A stretch of DNA of 64,000 bases from the NCBI RefSeq assembly GCF_000375645.1, contig NZ_AQWR01000003.1, positions 42,785 to 106,784 on the forward strand. The letters run 5' to 3'. Under the pieces are notes generated by a model. That model had not been told where the DNA came from. It was given only the letters and a program-made list of their open reading frames with translations, and ran no database searches. Of the stretch, positions 7,351 through 14,749 are shown one piece after another. A program made the position numbers and the translations under genes. Source of the DNA: Porphyromonas bennonis DSM 23058 = JCM 16335. Lineage in GTDB: Bacteria; Bacteroidota; Bacteroidia; Bacteroidales; Porphyromonadaceae. Numbering within the stretch: position 1 is the stretch's first letter; each line of letters begins with the position of its first letter.

Positions 7351-8907
7351 ATGAAGAAGTCTACACTCTGGCTCATCGTGGTGGTGATGGTGGTCGCCTT
7401 TGTTGGCCTGCTCTTTATGCAGGTCAAGTACATTGATGCGACCTACCAGTCCAGGAGATACCAGTTTGACAACTCAGTCAGGCAGGCACTCTTCGAGACC
7501 AATCATGACTTGGAGCGAGACGAGATGATCGACATCATCCGTGTGGACCTCGGGCTGCCGGGCTATGTGGTCCGCGACTTCCTGATCCGCCCTACGGAGG
7601 GGAGCAACTCCCCATTTGACCTCGGCACGGCGGGACAGGGGCTGCCTGACTACAAGCTGGAGCAGCTGCCACAGCCGCCCAAGAAGTCGTTCGACTTTGT
7701 CTCCCCCGGGGATCGCTTTCGTGAGGCGGAGCGGATGCTGAGGAGCCACTTCGCGGAGCCGGACAGCGTGACACAGCGGATCCTGCTGCAGGTGGCGCTC
7801 GAGGGACTTCGTAAGGCACAGTACCGTCCGATCTACGACCGTATCGACGGACAGCATCTGGAGGAGTACCTCCTGGCATCGCTCGACAAGTATGGCATCA
7901 CGATCCCCTTCCGCTACGAGGTGGTAGACAGCCGCGGTACGATCTCCTTCTCCAATGGTCGCCTCCCCGCCGATCAGCCGGATAAGATATACACCCAGGC
8001 GCTTCTGACCAATGACCCACCCTCACGGCTCCACTACCTGAGGGTCTACTTCCCCGGACAGGCACGCTTTATCTCCTCCACCATCGGCTTCCTGATCCCC
8101 TCAGTGATCTTCACCCTCCTGGTGCTCTCCACATTCATCTACACGATCATCACACTCTTCCGGCAGAAGAAGATCGATGAGATGCGGATCGACTTTGTCA
8201 ATAACATGACCCACGAGCTGAAGACCCCCGTCAGTACCATCCGCCTCGGCGTGGAGATGCTCTCGGATCCCGACATCGGGTCTCAGTCCGATCGACGCGC
8301 GCGGATCCTCGAGTCGATCAATGCTGAGGCGTACAGGCTGACGCTGCTGATCGAGCAGGTGCTGCAGATGTCCTTCTTCGACAGCCACGACTCCCGTCTC
8401 AGGCTCCGCATGACTGAGCTGGACATGGAGGAGATCATCATCGACGCCACATCGACCTACTCGCTCAAGGTCGAGGAGGCAGGCGGCAGCCTGGACCTCG
8501 ACCTGGAGGCGACCCATACGGAGGTGATGGGAGACAAGCTTCAGCTGACGAATATTGTCTTCAATCTCCTCGACAATGCGATGAAGTATCGCAAGCCTGA
8601 TGTGCCGCCGCACATCACGGTCCACACATCAAGTAATGACCGCAACCTGATCATCCGCGTGGAGGACAACGGCTGCGGCATCAAGCGCGAGTATCTCAAG
8701 AAGATATTCGACCGATTCTTCCGTGTCCCCTCCGGCAACCGGCATGACGTCAAGGGCTTTGGCCTCGGCCTCCCCTACGTCGCCCTGACGGTGCAGTCGC
8801 ACGGCGGACACATCCATGCAGAGAGCGAGGTGGGAGTGGGGACCACATTCATCATCTCCCTCCCGCTCCTGACTAATAAGAGTAATAATACACGAACGAA
8901 TAAGTAA
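7351..8907 (+). CDS. rprX: Membrane sensor histidine kinase, RprX-like
   Basis: A 518-residue inner-membrane sensor kinase. A first membrane segment lies at about residues 5-25. A periplasmic sensor region follows to about 245, then a second membrane helix (about 247-270). The HisKA domain has its phosphoacceptor in NNMTHELKTPVSTI (His 288). The ATPase domain shows the N box (NIVFNLLDNAMKY), G1 box (VEDNGCGI), F box (DRFFRV) and G2 box (GFGLGLPYV). The architecture and the partner gene 9 bases downstream match the Bacteroides RprX/RprY pair. The signal sensed is not evident. The symbol is by resemblance only. Confidence 0.85.
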   Translation: MKKSTLWLIVVVMVVAFVGLLFMQVKYIDATYQSRRYQFDNSVRQALFETNHDLERDEMIDIIRVDLGLPGYVVRDFLIRPTEGSNSPFDLGTAGQGLPDYKLEQLPQPPKKSFDFVSPGDRFREAERMLRSHFAEPDSVTQRILLQVALEGLRKAQYRPIYDRIDGQHLEEYLLASLDKYGITIPFRYEVVDSRGTISFSNGRLPADQPDKIYTQALLTNDPPSRLHYLRVYFPGQARFISSTIGFLIPSVIFTLLVLSTFIYTIITLFRQKKIDEMRIDFVNNMTHELKTPVSTIRLGVEMLSDPDIGSQSDRRARILESINAEAYRLTLLIEQVLQMSFFDSHDSRLRLRMTELDMEEIIIDATSTYSLKVEEAGGSLDLDLEATHTEVMGDKLQLTNIVFNLLDNAMKYRKPDVPPHITVHTSSNDRNLIIRVEDNGCGIKREYLKKIFDRFFRVPSGNRHDVKGFGLGLPYVALTVQSHGGHIHAESEVGVGTTFIISLPLLTNKSNNTRTNK

Positions 8908-8916
8908 GAAAAGATC

Positions 8917-9657
8917 ATGGAAAACTCAGTAAAAGTATTCCTCTGTGAGGACGACGAGAGCTTAGGCCCACTGCTGGCAGACTACCTGACAGAGAAGGGC
9001 TACGAGACCGACCTATTCAAGGACGGCGAGGCGGGCCTGAAGGGCTTCGAGGAGCATCCTCGCTTCTGGGACATCTGTGTCCTCGACGTGATGATGCCCA
9101 AGAAGGACGGCTTCGAGCTGGCGAAGGACATTCGCTCGCTCAATCCTGAGACCCCGATCATCTTCCTCACCGCCAAGACGCTGAGTGAGGATGTGCAGGA
9201 GGGCTTTAGCCTCGGCGCAGATGACTATCTGAAGAAGCCATTCAACACCTCAGAGCTGACGATGCGCATCGATGCGGTGCTCCGTCGCGTGCAGGGAAAG
9301 AAGCCGGATGACGTCGCCTTCTACCGCATCGGAGACTATGTCTTCGACACCCAGCACCAGTCCCTCCAGTACAAGGATGAGGAGCCGGTGAGCCTAACCA
9401 CCAAGGAGACGGAGCTGCTGGCGCTCTTCTGCGCCAACGCCAATACCACCGTGGACCGCTCCTTTGCCCTCAAGACCATCTGGGGCGAGGACACCTACTT
9501 CAACGCCCGCTCCATGGACGTCTACATCACGAAGCTGCGCAAGCACCTCGCCCAGGATCCCGGCATCGAGATCCAGAATAAGCACGGCAAGGGCCACCGA
9601 CTCATCACCCCGGGGGCCAACTCCGAGCCGGACGAGTCTAATACGAAGGTGATCTGA
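8917..9657 (+). CDS. rprY: OmpR-family response regulator, RprY-like
   Basis: A 246-residue response regulator. The receiver domain has the acidic pair near residue 13 (CEDDES), the phospho-accepting Asp 57 in CVLDVMMPKKDG, the conserved T in IFLTAKT and Lys in DDYLKKPF. The C-terminal half is a winged-helix trans_reg_C domain (SLTTKETELLALF... SMDVYITKLRKHL). It sits 9 bases downstream of the kinase in the same operon and should be its phosphotransfer partner. In Bacteroidetes RprY homologues are linked to stress and redox responses. smpB follows after 9 bases, possibly on the same mRNA. Confidence 0.88.
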   Translation: MENSVKVFLCEDDESLGPLLADYLTEKGYETDLFKDGEAGLKGFEEHPRFWDICVLDVMMPKKDGFELAKDIRSLNPETPIIFLTAKTLSEDVQEGFSLGADDYLKKPFNTSELTMRIDAVLRRVQGKKPDDVAFYRIGDYVFDTQHQSLQYKDEEPVSLTTKETELLALFCANANTTVDRSFALKTIWGEDTYFNARSMDVYITKLRKHLAQDPGIEIQNKHGKGHRLITPGANSEPDESNTKVI

Positions 9658-9666
9658 TCCCTACCT

Positions 9667-10167
9667 ATGGCTAAGACATCCACATCCAAGAAGGGGCAGG
9701 GAAAGACCCCCTTCCGCAAGAGCGTCAATATCCGCAATAAGCGGGCGACGTACGACTACGAAGTGCTGGAGAGACTTACCGCGGGCATCGTCCTCACCGG
9801 TAATGAGATCAAGTCGATCCGCATGGGTCGCGCCTCTCTCGGTCAGAGCTTCTGCTATGTCGATCGCGGAGAGGTGTGGGTCAAGAATATGTACATCGGC
9901 ACCTATGCCTTTGGCTCCTGGACCCAGGAGGGCTCACGACGAGACCGGAAGCTGCTGCTCAATAAGCGGGAGATCCGCCACCTCACCGAGGCGCAGCACG
10001 ATCCGGGCTTTACGATCGTGCCGCTCCGGCTCTTCATCAACGGCAAGGGGCTGGCGAAGCTGGAGATCGCCATCGCTAAGGGTAAGAAGGAGTACGATAA
10101 GCGAAATGCGATCCGCGACCGCGAGATGAAGCGGGAGCTGGATCGGGCGCGTCGCACCCCCTACTGA
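9667..10167 (+). CDS. smpB: SsrA-binding protein SmpB
   Basis: SmpB binds tmRNA and delivers it to stalled ribosomes for trans-translation. The 166-residue protein has the OB-barrel core NIRNKRATYDYEVLERL, GIVLTGNEIKSIR and ASLGQSF, then the RDRKLLLNKREI segment. The basic C-terminal tail (about 135-166, rich in Lys/Arg) enters the decoding centre. A Lys/Ser-rich N-terminal stretch (TSTSKKGQGKTPF) extends the usual start slightly. The gene is 9 bases downstream of the rprY-like gene. Confidence 0.95.
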   Translation: MAKTSTSKKGQGKTPFRKSVNIRNKRATYDYEVLERLTAGIVLTGNEIKSIRMGRASLGQSFCYVDRGEVWVKNMYIGTYAFGSWTQEGSRRDRKLLLNKREIRHLTEAQHDPGFTIVPLRLFINGKGLAKLEIAIAKGKKEYDKRNAIRDREMKRELDRARRTPY

Positions 10168-10280
10168 TCCCCGGCGGCAGCTCCATCGGGGCACCTACAT
10201 CCCCTCCGTCGGACTCGTATGGCCCCGACAGGAAACAGGGACGCATGCCCTGACTGTCAGCGGTAGGAGATCCGTTGTTT

Positions 10281-10318
10281 CTAATACCGGTAATAGTTCC
10301 GACTATTACCGGTATTAG
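10281..10318. repeat. Perfect 17-bp inverted repeat with ATTACCGGTA core
   Basis: CTAATACCGGTAATAGT (10281-10297) is repeated as its exact reverse complement at 10302-10318 with a 4-base loop, about 115 bases after smpB. There is no T run, so it is not a simple terminator. Related palindromes occur at 30746-30805. Confidence 0.7.
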
Positions 10319-10410
10319 TTTTGCCTATTACCGACTATAGATTTCACTCCGATTGTCTCCGTATGACTACATCCTGCCGACCCCGCCAGGGTGTCGCACT
10401 CACCGGTCCG

Positions 10411-10770
10411 GGGGTGACGCATTTGAGAGACACCGTAGCCATTCATCTAATTGTGAAGAGTGGGGAACGAAGCACCCCTTGTGGGTGCCCGTTTTTTAGC
10501 AACGGGTCGAGGGGCGCAGCCCCGACGACCCGTGGATCAGGCATCGCAGGCGATCGCGACCCCGCCAGGGCGTCGCACTGATTGCTTGACTCTCTGACAA
10601 GTGCGACACCCTGGCGGGGTCGTATATATTTCTCGGGATCCTCTTTCCCGGGGTCTTCGGCACTTCGTGCCTCGACACCCGGTCTAAAAAGCGATGATCC
10701 CTCCGGGGCTTCGCCCCTGCGGGATCGGTCCGGCGTATCATTAACCACGGCTCTCACATGCGTCAGCCCT
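10411..10770. repeat. Composite multi-hairpin repeat, copy A (MITE-like)
   Basis: A 360-bp non-coding block bounded by GGGGTGACGCATTTGA (10411) and its degenerate inverse TCACATGCGTCAGCCCT (to 10770). Inside are five GC-rich hairpin modules. They include a long one whose arms (CGACCCCGCCAGGGCGTCGC from 10557 and GCGACACCCTGGCGGGGTCG ending 10622) flank an 18-20-base loop. A 40-base piece of the same hairpin arm lies just outside at 10378-10400. No transposase is present. Short open frames in this region are by-products of the palindromes. Confidence 0.75.
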
Positions 10771-10970
10771 ACGCCCCCAAACTAATACCGGGTTTTAGAC
10801 TTCACCGAAGTCTATCCGGCTCGATACGATACTCCTCGCCGCCTGGGATGCCCGCTCCCTTACTCTCAGTGCAAATCGCAAGGGGTCGAGGTCAAAACGT
10901 TGATCTGCCCTGCTCACTGGTCCGGCAATCAGTGCTGTCCAGTAACCGCATTTCAGCAGGGCACTTCTCC

Positions 10971-11028
10971 AAAACCACTTTTGGAAAAGCTATTTTTCCC
11001 CTAAAAACCACTTTTGGAAAAGCTATTT
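10971..11028. repeat. Tandem 25-bp direct repeat upstream of the AAA ATPase
   Basis: A 25-bp sequence containing CTTTTGGAAAAG occurs twice, at 10971-10995 and 11004-11028 (33-bp period). It ends 2 bases before the -7 promoter element. Each copy has partial dyad symmetry (CTTTT..AAAAG), so they look like paired operator sites for the downstream gene. Confidence 0.6.
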
Positions 11029-11030
11029 CG

Positions 11031-11038
11031 TATCTTTG
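11031..11038 (+). promoter_or_regulatory. TAnnTTTG -7 promoter element for the AAA_14 ATPase
   Basis: TATCTTTG lies directly after the direct repeats and 26 bases before the ATG at 11065. Confidence 0.6.
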
Positions 11039-11064
11039 TCGTATCACTAATCAGCCTTTTACCT

Positions 11065-12270
11065 ATGGATCAGCAGACAATCATACCCTTAGTGGACGCC
11101 TATCACCGAAGACTTGCCGTTGTGGACACGAGATTTGTCCGCTTCTTGCACGACAAAGTCAATTGGTCGTCCCGTCTTATTGGTATCAGAGGTTCGCGTG
11201 GTACGGGTAAGACTACGCTTCTGCTCCAGCATATTAAGCGGACCTTTGAGAGAGTAGATGATGCACTGTGGGTCTCACTGGACAACCTGTGGTTTAAGAC
11301 CCATTCGCTCCCTGACTTAGTGGAGTTTCTATATAGTCGTGGTCTCAGATACCTCTTTGTGGATGAGGTGCATAAGTATCCAGACTGGACGATCGTCCTG
11401 AAGAATCTCTACGACAGCTACCCCGATCTTAACATCGTCTATACCGGCTCCTCCATGCTGGAGATAGACCACTCTAAGTCGGACCTGTCGCGGCGTCAGT
11501 CGCTCTACACTCTGCCGGTGATGTCCTTTAGGGAGTTCCTCTCCATCAGCAGTGCACTTGAGGTGTCGCCGGTATCGCTCGAGGACTTGCTTGGCGACCA
11601 TGTCTCTCTGGCGATGGAGCTAACTCCTCAGGTGACGATACTACAGCTCTTCGATGAGTACCTGAGGCAGGGATGTTACCCATTCTATATAGAGGCAGGT
11701 GAGGAGTACCTCCTGAGACTTGCTGCTATAGCGACACTGGTTATCGAGAGTGATATGCCGGCTGTGGAGAGCGTCTCTTACTCAACGATCGAGAAGACTA
11801 AAAAGCTGCTGGCCATCATCTCTCAGAGCGTCCCTATGGTTCCGAATGTCAGTAGACTCGCCTCCGCCCTGGAGTCTACGCGGGACAGCTGCCTCAGGAT
11901 GCTCCATGCGCTAGAGCGTGCTCAGATCATCTCTACACTGACCAAGACCCCTAAGAGCTATAAGCGTCTCTCCTCTCCGGATAAGGTATTCCTCGGAAAT
12001 ACCAACCTTATGGCGGCCCTCGGGAACAAAGTGGATCTCGGGAACAGGCGAGAAACGTTCTTCAATAACCAACTCCAGGTCATAGGGGATGTGACTATGC
12101 CGGCTAAGGGGGACTTCTTCGTCAATGGGAAGTATCTCTTTGAGGTAGGTGGAGCCGGCAAGACGTTTGACCAGATTAAGGACGAGCCCGCTAGCTTCCT
12201 CGCAGTAGACGATGTGGAGATCGGATCCGGTAGCCGGATCCCGCTCTGGATGTTTGGGCTGCTCTACTAA
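11065..12270 (+). CDS. AAA_14 / DUF4143-type ATPase
   Basis: A 401-residue P-loop ATPase of the family common in Bacteroidetes as isolated accessory genes; its cellular role is unproven. Walker A is GSRGTGKTT (43-51). Walker B is LFVDEVHKYPDW. The sensor strand is IVYTGSSML, followed by DLSRRQ and MSFREFL, all hallmarks of AAA_14. The C-terminal half holds a winged-helix-like stretch (PNVSRLASALESTRDSCLRML) and a DUF4143-type end (FLGNTNLMAAL, then GDFFVNGKYLFEVGG). I chose ATG 11065 because it follows the promoter; an upstream in-frame Met (11014) lies within the direct repeats and before the -7 element. Neighbouring repeats suggest a mobile location. Confidence 0.85.
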   Translation: MDQQTIIPLVDAYHRRLAVVDTRFVRFLHDKVNWSSRLIGIRGSRGTGKTTLLLQHIKRTFERVDDALWVSLDNLWFKTHSLPDLVEFLYSRGLRYLFVDEVHKYPDWTIVLKNLYDSYPDLNIVYTGSSMLEIDHSKSDLSRRQSLYTLPVMSFREFLSISSALEVSPVSLEDLLGDHVSLAMELTPQVTILQLFDEYLRQGCYPFYIEAGEEYLLRLAAIATLVIESDMPAVESVSYSTIEKTKKLLAIISQSVPMVPNVSRLASALESTRDSCLRMLHALERAQIISTLTKTPKSYKRLSSPDKVFLGNTNLMAALGNKVDLGNRRETFFNNQLQVIGDVTMPAKGDFFVNGKYLFEVGGAGKTFDQIKDEPASFLAVDDVEIGSGSRIPLWMFGLLY

Positions 12271-12292
12271 TCCAGGTGTTTTCGGGCAAAAA

Positions 12293-12330
12293 AAAAGGTC
12301 CTACACCGAGTATCCGGCGTAGGACCTTTT
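12293..12330. terminator. Bidirectional terminator between ATPase gene and rnhB
   Basis: A 16-bp stem (12293-12308 with 12315-12330, one mismatch) has A-rich sequence on the left and T-rich on the right. It can terminate both the + strand ATPase gene and the - strand rnhB gene that converge on it. Confidence 0.9.
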
Positions 12331-12340
12331 GATATATTTT

Positions 12341-12958
12341 TCAGTCGTCAGGGAAGAGGGAGGGGCGGCAGGGAGCGAAGGAGCGGCGATGGTGAGGTGT
12401 GAGGCCGTACAGGCGGATCGCCTCGAGGTGAGCCGCCGTGCCGTAGCCGGCATTTCGCTCCCAGTGGTAGGCGGGATAGCTCTCTCCAAGCCTTGCCATC
12501 AGACTGTCACGGTAGACCTTTGCTACGATGGAGGCGGCGGCGATGGAGGCGACCCTGCCGTCACCCCCCACGATGGTCTCGTAGGGGATCTCCTTAGTGG
12601 TGCGAAATCGATTGCCATCGATGAGGAGGTACTCAGGAGCGGGCCTTAGCCCGTCGATGGCGCGCTGCATGGCGAGGAAGGTGGCACCGAGGATATTCAT
12701 CTGGTCGATCTCCTCGGGCGATGCGCTTCCGACAGAGACGGCAACTGCCTGCTCACGGATCATGAGATCGTAGGCCTCCCGCTTGTGTGGTGTCAGCTGC
12801 TTCGAGTCGGTCAGCCCCGGTAGGTCGAGGGTAGGGGGCAGGATCACTGCAGCAGCGACCACAGGGCCGGCGAGACAGCCGCGGCCTACCTCATCCACGC
12901 CCGCCTCCAGCCGATCCGCCCGGAGTCGGGCGGGGAGATGGATCACTTCCCTACTCAC
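12341..12958 (-). CDS. rnhB: Ribonuclease HII
   Basis: RNase HII removes ribonucleotides embedded in DNA and RNA-DNA hybrids. The 205-residue protein has the signature GVDEVGRGCLAGPV near the N-terminus (catalytic Asp-Glu). LLIDGNRF supplies the third acidic residue. IAAASIVAKVYRD contains the conserved Ser/Lys region and the last acidic residue. YHWERNAGYGTAAHLEAI is also typical. The start overlaps the end of the cation transporter gene by 8 bases, so rnhB is the last gene of the long - strand cluster. Confidence 0.95.
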   Translation of the reverse strand: MSREVIHLPARLRADRLEAGVDEVGRGCLAGPVVAAAVILPPTLDLPGLTDSKQLTPHKREAYDLMIREQAVAVSVGSASPEEIDQMNILGATFLAMQRAIDGLRPAPEYLLIDGNRFRTTKEIPYETIVGGDGRVASIAAASIVAKVYRDSLMARLGESYPAYHWERNAGYGTAAHLEAIRLYGLTPHHRRSFAPCRPSLFPDD

Positions 12959-13994
12959 GATCCGGCAGCGGCTCTCCAGAGTCGGGATCGCAGAGATCGG
13001 GACGACGACGCATGAAGTCCCTCGTGTGGCGATAGGGGTGCGACGGCTCCATGTGGACCACCACGTGCGTCCGGGCGCCGAAGTGGTCCAGCAGCTCTTG
13101 CTCTGTCTCGCTCGCTATGTCGTGTGCCTCGTAGAGAGTGAGGAGGCCATTGGCACGTATATCCAGTTCGATCGAGAGTGTCTCCGAGCCGATCATTCGT
13201 GCCATGATGTGGTGAGGGGAGGAGGCTCCGGGTACCGTCTCCACGACGCTGCGGATCTCCTCGACGGTCTCCGGGTCGACCGTGCTGTCGGTCAGCTTGA
13301 GGATGGCGGGACGGTAGACCCCTATGCCGGATCGGATGATCAGACCTCCGACGATGATCGCCGCCAGTGGCTCGAAGAGTGTCCCCTCGCCCGGGATCAG
13401 TCGTGCCCCGAGCACGCCTATGACGACGGCAGAGGCGGAGAAGACGTCGGAGATGTGGTCCATCGCCTGTGCGTGGAGGGCGTCAGAGCGGGTCTCTCTC
13501 GCCTTCTGCTCTGTATAGAAGTAGGTGAGGAGCTTCAGCACCACCGTCGTGATGGCGACCCAGAGTGCGATAATCTCCGGGGACTTGGGCAGTACACCCT
13601 CACTGAAGTAGTCGTAGAAGGTTCTGCAGGAGCCAAAGACGATCAGCACGCCGGTCACCAGCATCGACAGGGCGATCAGGAGCGAGCCGACGATCTCGTA
13701 CTTCCCATGGCCGTAGATGTGCTCGTCGTCCTCCTTGGGCTTAGCGGAGATGTGGAGGAAGATGTAGGTGATGATATTGGCGCAGATGTCGAGGAGCGAA
13801 TTGATCGCATCGGCGATCAGGGCGGCGGAGTGACCGGTGATACCGGCGAAGAGCTTGACCGGAGGAAGGAGAAAATTGACCATGGAGGAGAAGGCATAGG
13901 CGCGCTTCTTCGCTCGATCGTTCGCCTTGATCTCCTGTTCTGTCAGTGCTCGTTCGTGTGCAGGTGGGGCGGTTACTTCTCTCTCTTTACGCAT
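12951..13994 (-). CDS. Cation diffusion facilitator (CDF) family transporter
   Basis: A 347-residue inner-membrane metal/H+ antiporter of the CDF type (Zn, Fe, Mn or similar). About six membrane segments run from residue 33 to about 225. The two transport-site motifs are visible as ALIADAINSLLD in TM2 and AMDHISDVFSAS in TM5, each with acidic or histidine ligands. The loop motif HIYGHGKYE precedes TM3. A cytoplasmic C-terminal domain (HHIMARMIGSETLSIELDI... THVVVHMEP) resembles the ferredoxin-like regulatory domain. It overlaps ftsQ by 22 bases and rnhB by 8. Metal specificity cannot be assigned. Confidence 0.88.
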   Translation of the reverse strand: MRKEREVTAPPAHERALTEQEIKANDRAKKRAYAFSSMVNFLLPPVKLFAGITGHSAALIADAINSLLDICANIITYIFLHISAKPKEDDEHIYGHGKYEIVGSLLIALSMLVTGVLIVFGSCRTFYDYFSEGVLPKSPEIIALWVAITTVVLKLLTYFYTEQKARETRSDALHAQAMDHISDVFSASAVVIGVLGARLIPGEGTLFEPLAAIIVGGLIIRSGIGVYRPAILKLTDSTVDPETVEEIRSVVETVPGASSPHHIMARMIGSETLSIELDIRANGLLTLYEAHDIASETEQELLDHFGARTHVVVHMEPSHPYRHTRDFMRRRPDLCDPDSGEPLPDRE

Positions 13995-14734
13995 ACGATC
14001 TGGTTTTCATAGGAGAGCTTCACGAGGGAGTACTTATTGGTCCCCACCTGCGGTTCGATTTCCTTGTAGTAGACGGGGATCTTGGCGAGGTCTTGCTCCA
14101 GCGTCTCGAGTCCGTGGAGCTCAAAGACGACCCTCCCCACTCTCGGGTAGAGGTGTATCTTGCTCTCGGAGAGGATCTCTATGTATCCGAAGAAGTGGCT
14201 CCACTCACTGTGCTCATACAGGTACTGAGCGAGCGGGTAGAGTACGTAGTGGATCGTCCCGTCGGTCATCGCCCCCTCGGCGAGCGGGACGTAGGCAGTC
14301 GAGCCTCGTCTCTGAGGGACGGATATGCCCTCATCGTCGAGGTACCAGGTGGCACCGTTTCGGCTGTATCGGATGATCGGCGTCCTCTCGTGGACGATCA
14401 CGTGGAGGCGCATCGTGGAGGGAGATATGTAGGCGGTGGCGCTACGGATGTAGGTGGAGGCATCGACGAGATCTCTCTCAATCTTCTCCGGGTCTACGCC
14501 GCGGGAGATGCTGTCCTTGAGGTCGATCGGGAGTGCCGCCGCCACCTCTCGCTCCTGGAGGAAGCGTCCCTTGCCGGTGTCCTCTATGCGGATCGCCGTA
14601 CGAGAGGGGTAGATGGCGTACGAGACGTGCCGGCGAGCGAGGACAAAGGAGCAGCCGAGCAATATCACCAGCAGCCCCATCACCGTCCAGCCGAGGATCC
14701 GGCGAAGTCTCTTTCTCTCCTTGCGACGTACCAT
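13973..14734 (-). CDS. ftsQ: Cell division protein FtsQ
   Basis: A 253-residue bitopic divisome protein. It has a basic cytoplasmic N-terminus (MVRRKERKRLRRI), one membrane helix (about 13-33) and a periplasmic domain with a POTRA-like region, then a beta domain (IRYSRNGATWYLDDEG, LYPRVGRVVFELHG). The low-similarity sequence is typical of Bacteroidetes FtsQ, and its place directly downstream of murC supports the call. ftsA and ftsZ, which usually follow, are absent here; a CDF transporter and rnhB take their place. Confidence 0.85.
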   Translation of the reverse strand: MVRRKERKRLRRILGWTVMGLLVILLGCSFVLARRHVSYAIYPSRTAIRIEDTGKGRFLQEREVAAALPIDLKDSISRGVDPEKIERDLVDASTYIRSATAYISPSTMRLHVIVHERTPIIRYSRNGATWYLDDEGISVPQRRGSTAYVPLAEGAMTDGTIHYVLYPLAQYLYEHSEWSHFFGYIEILSESKIHLYPRVGRVVFELHGLETLEQDLAKIPVYYKEIEPQVGTNKYSLVKLSYENQIVCVKREK

Positions 14735-14749
14735 AGCGGACTCCTTTTC

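Noticed and set aside
10557..10622. Long hairpin of the composite repeat as a transcription terminator
   Set aside because: No T run follows, the loop is 18-20 bases, and the same structure recurs inside larger elements with inverted ends.
10321..11210. Several 60-150 codon frames within the post-smpB repeat region
   Set aside because: They run through palindromic repeat modules on both strands and have no family signatures; repeat-generated.
12783..14012. 409-codon + strand frame opposite rnhB, the CDF gene and the end of ftsQ
   Set aside because: It is antisense to three well-supported genes, and its charged low-complexity translation is typical of GC-rich antisense frames.
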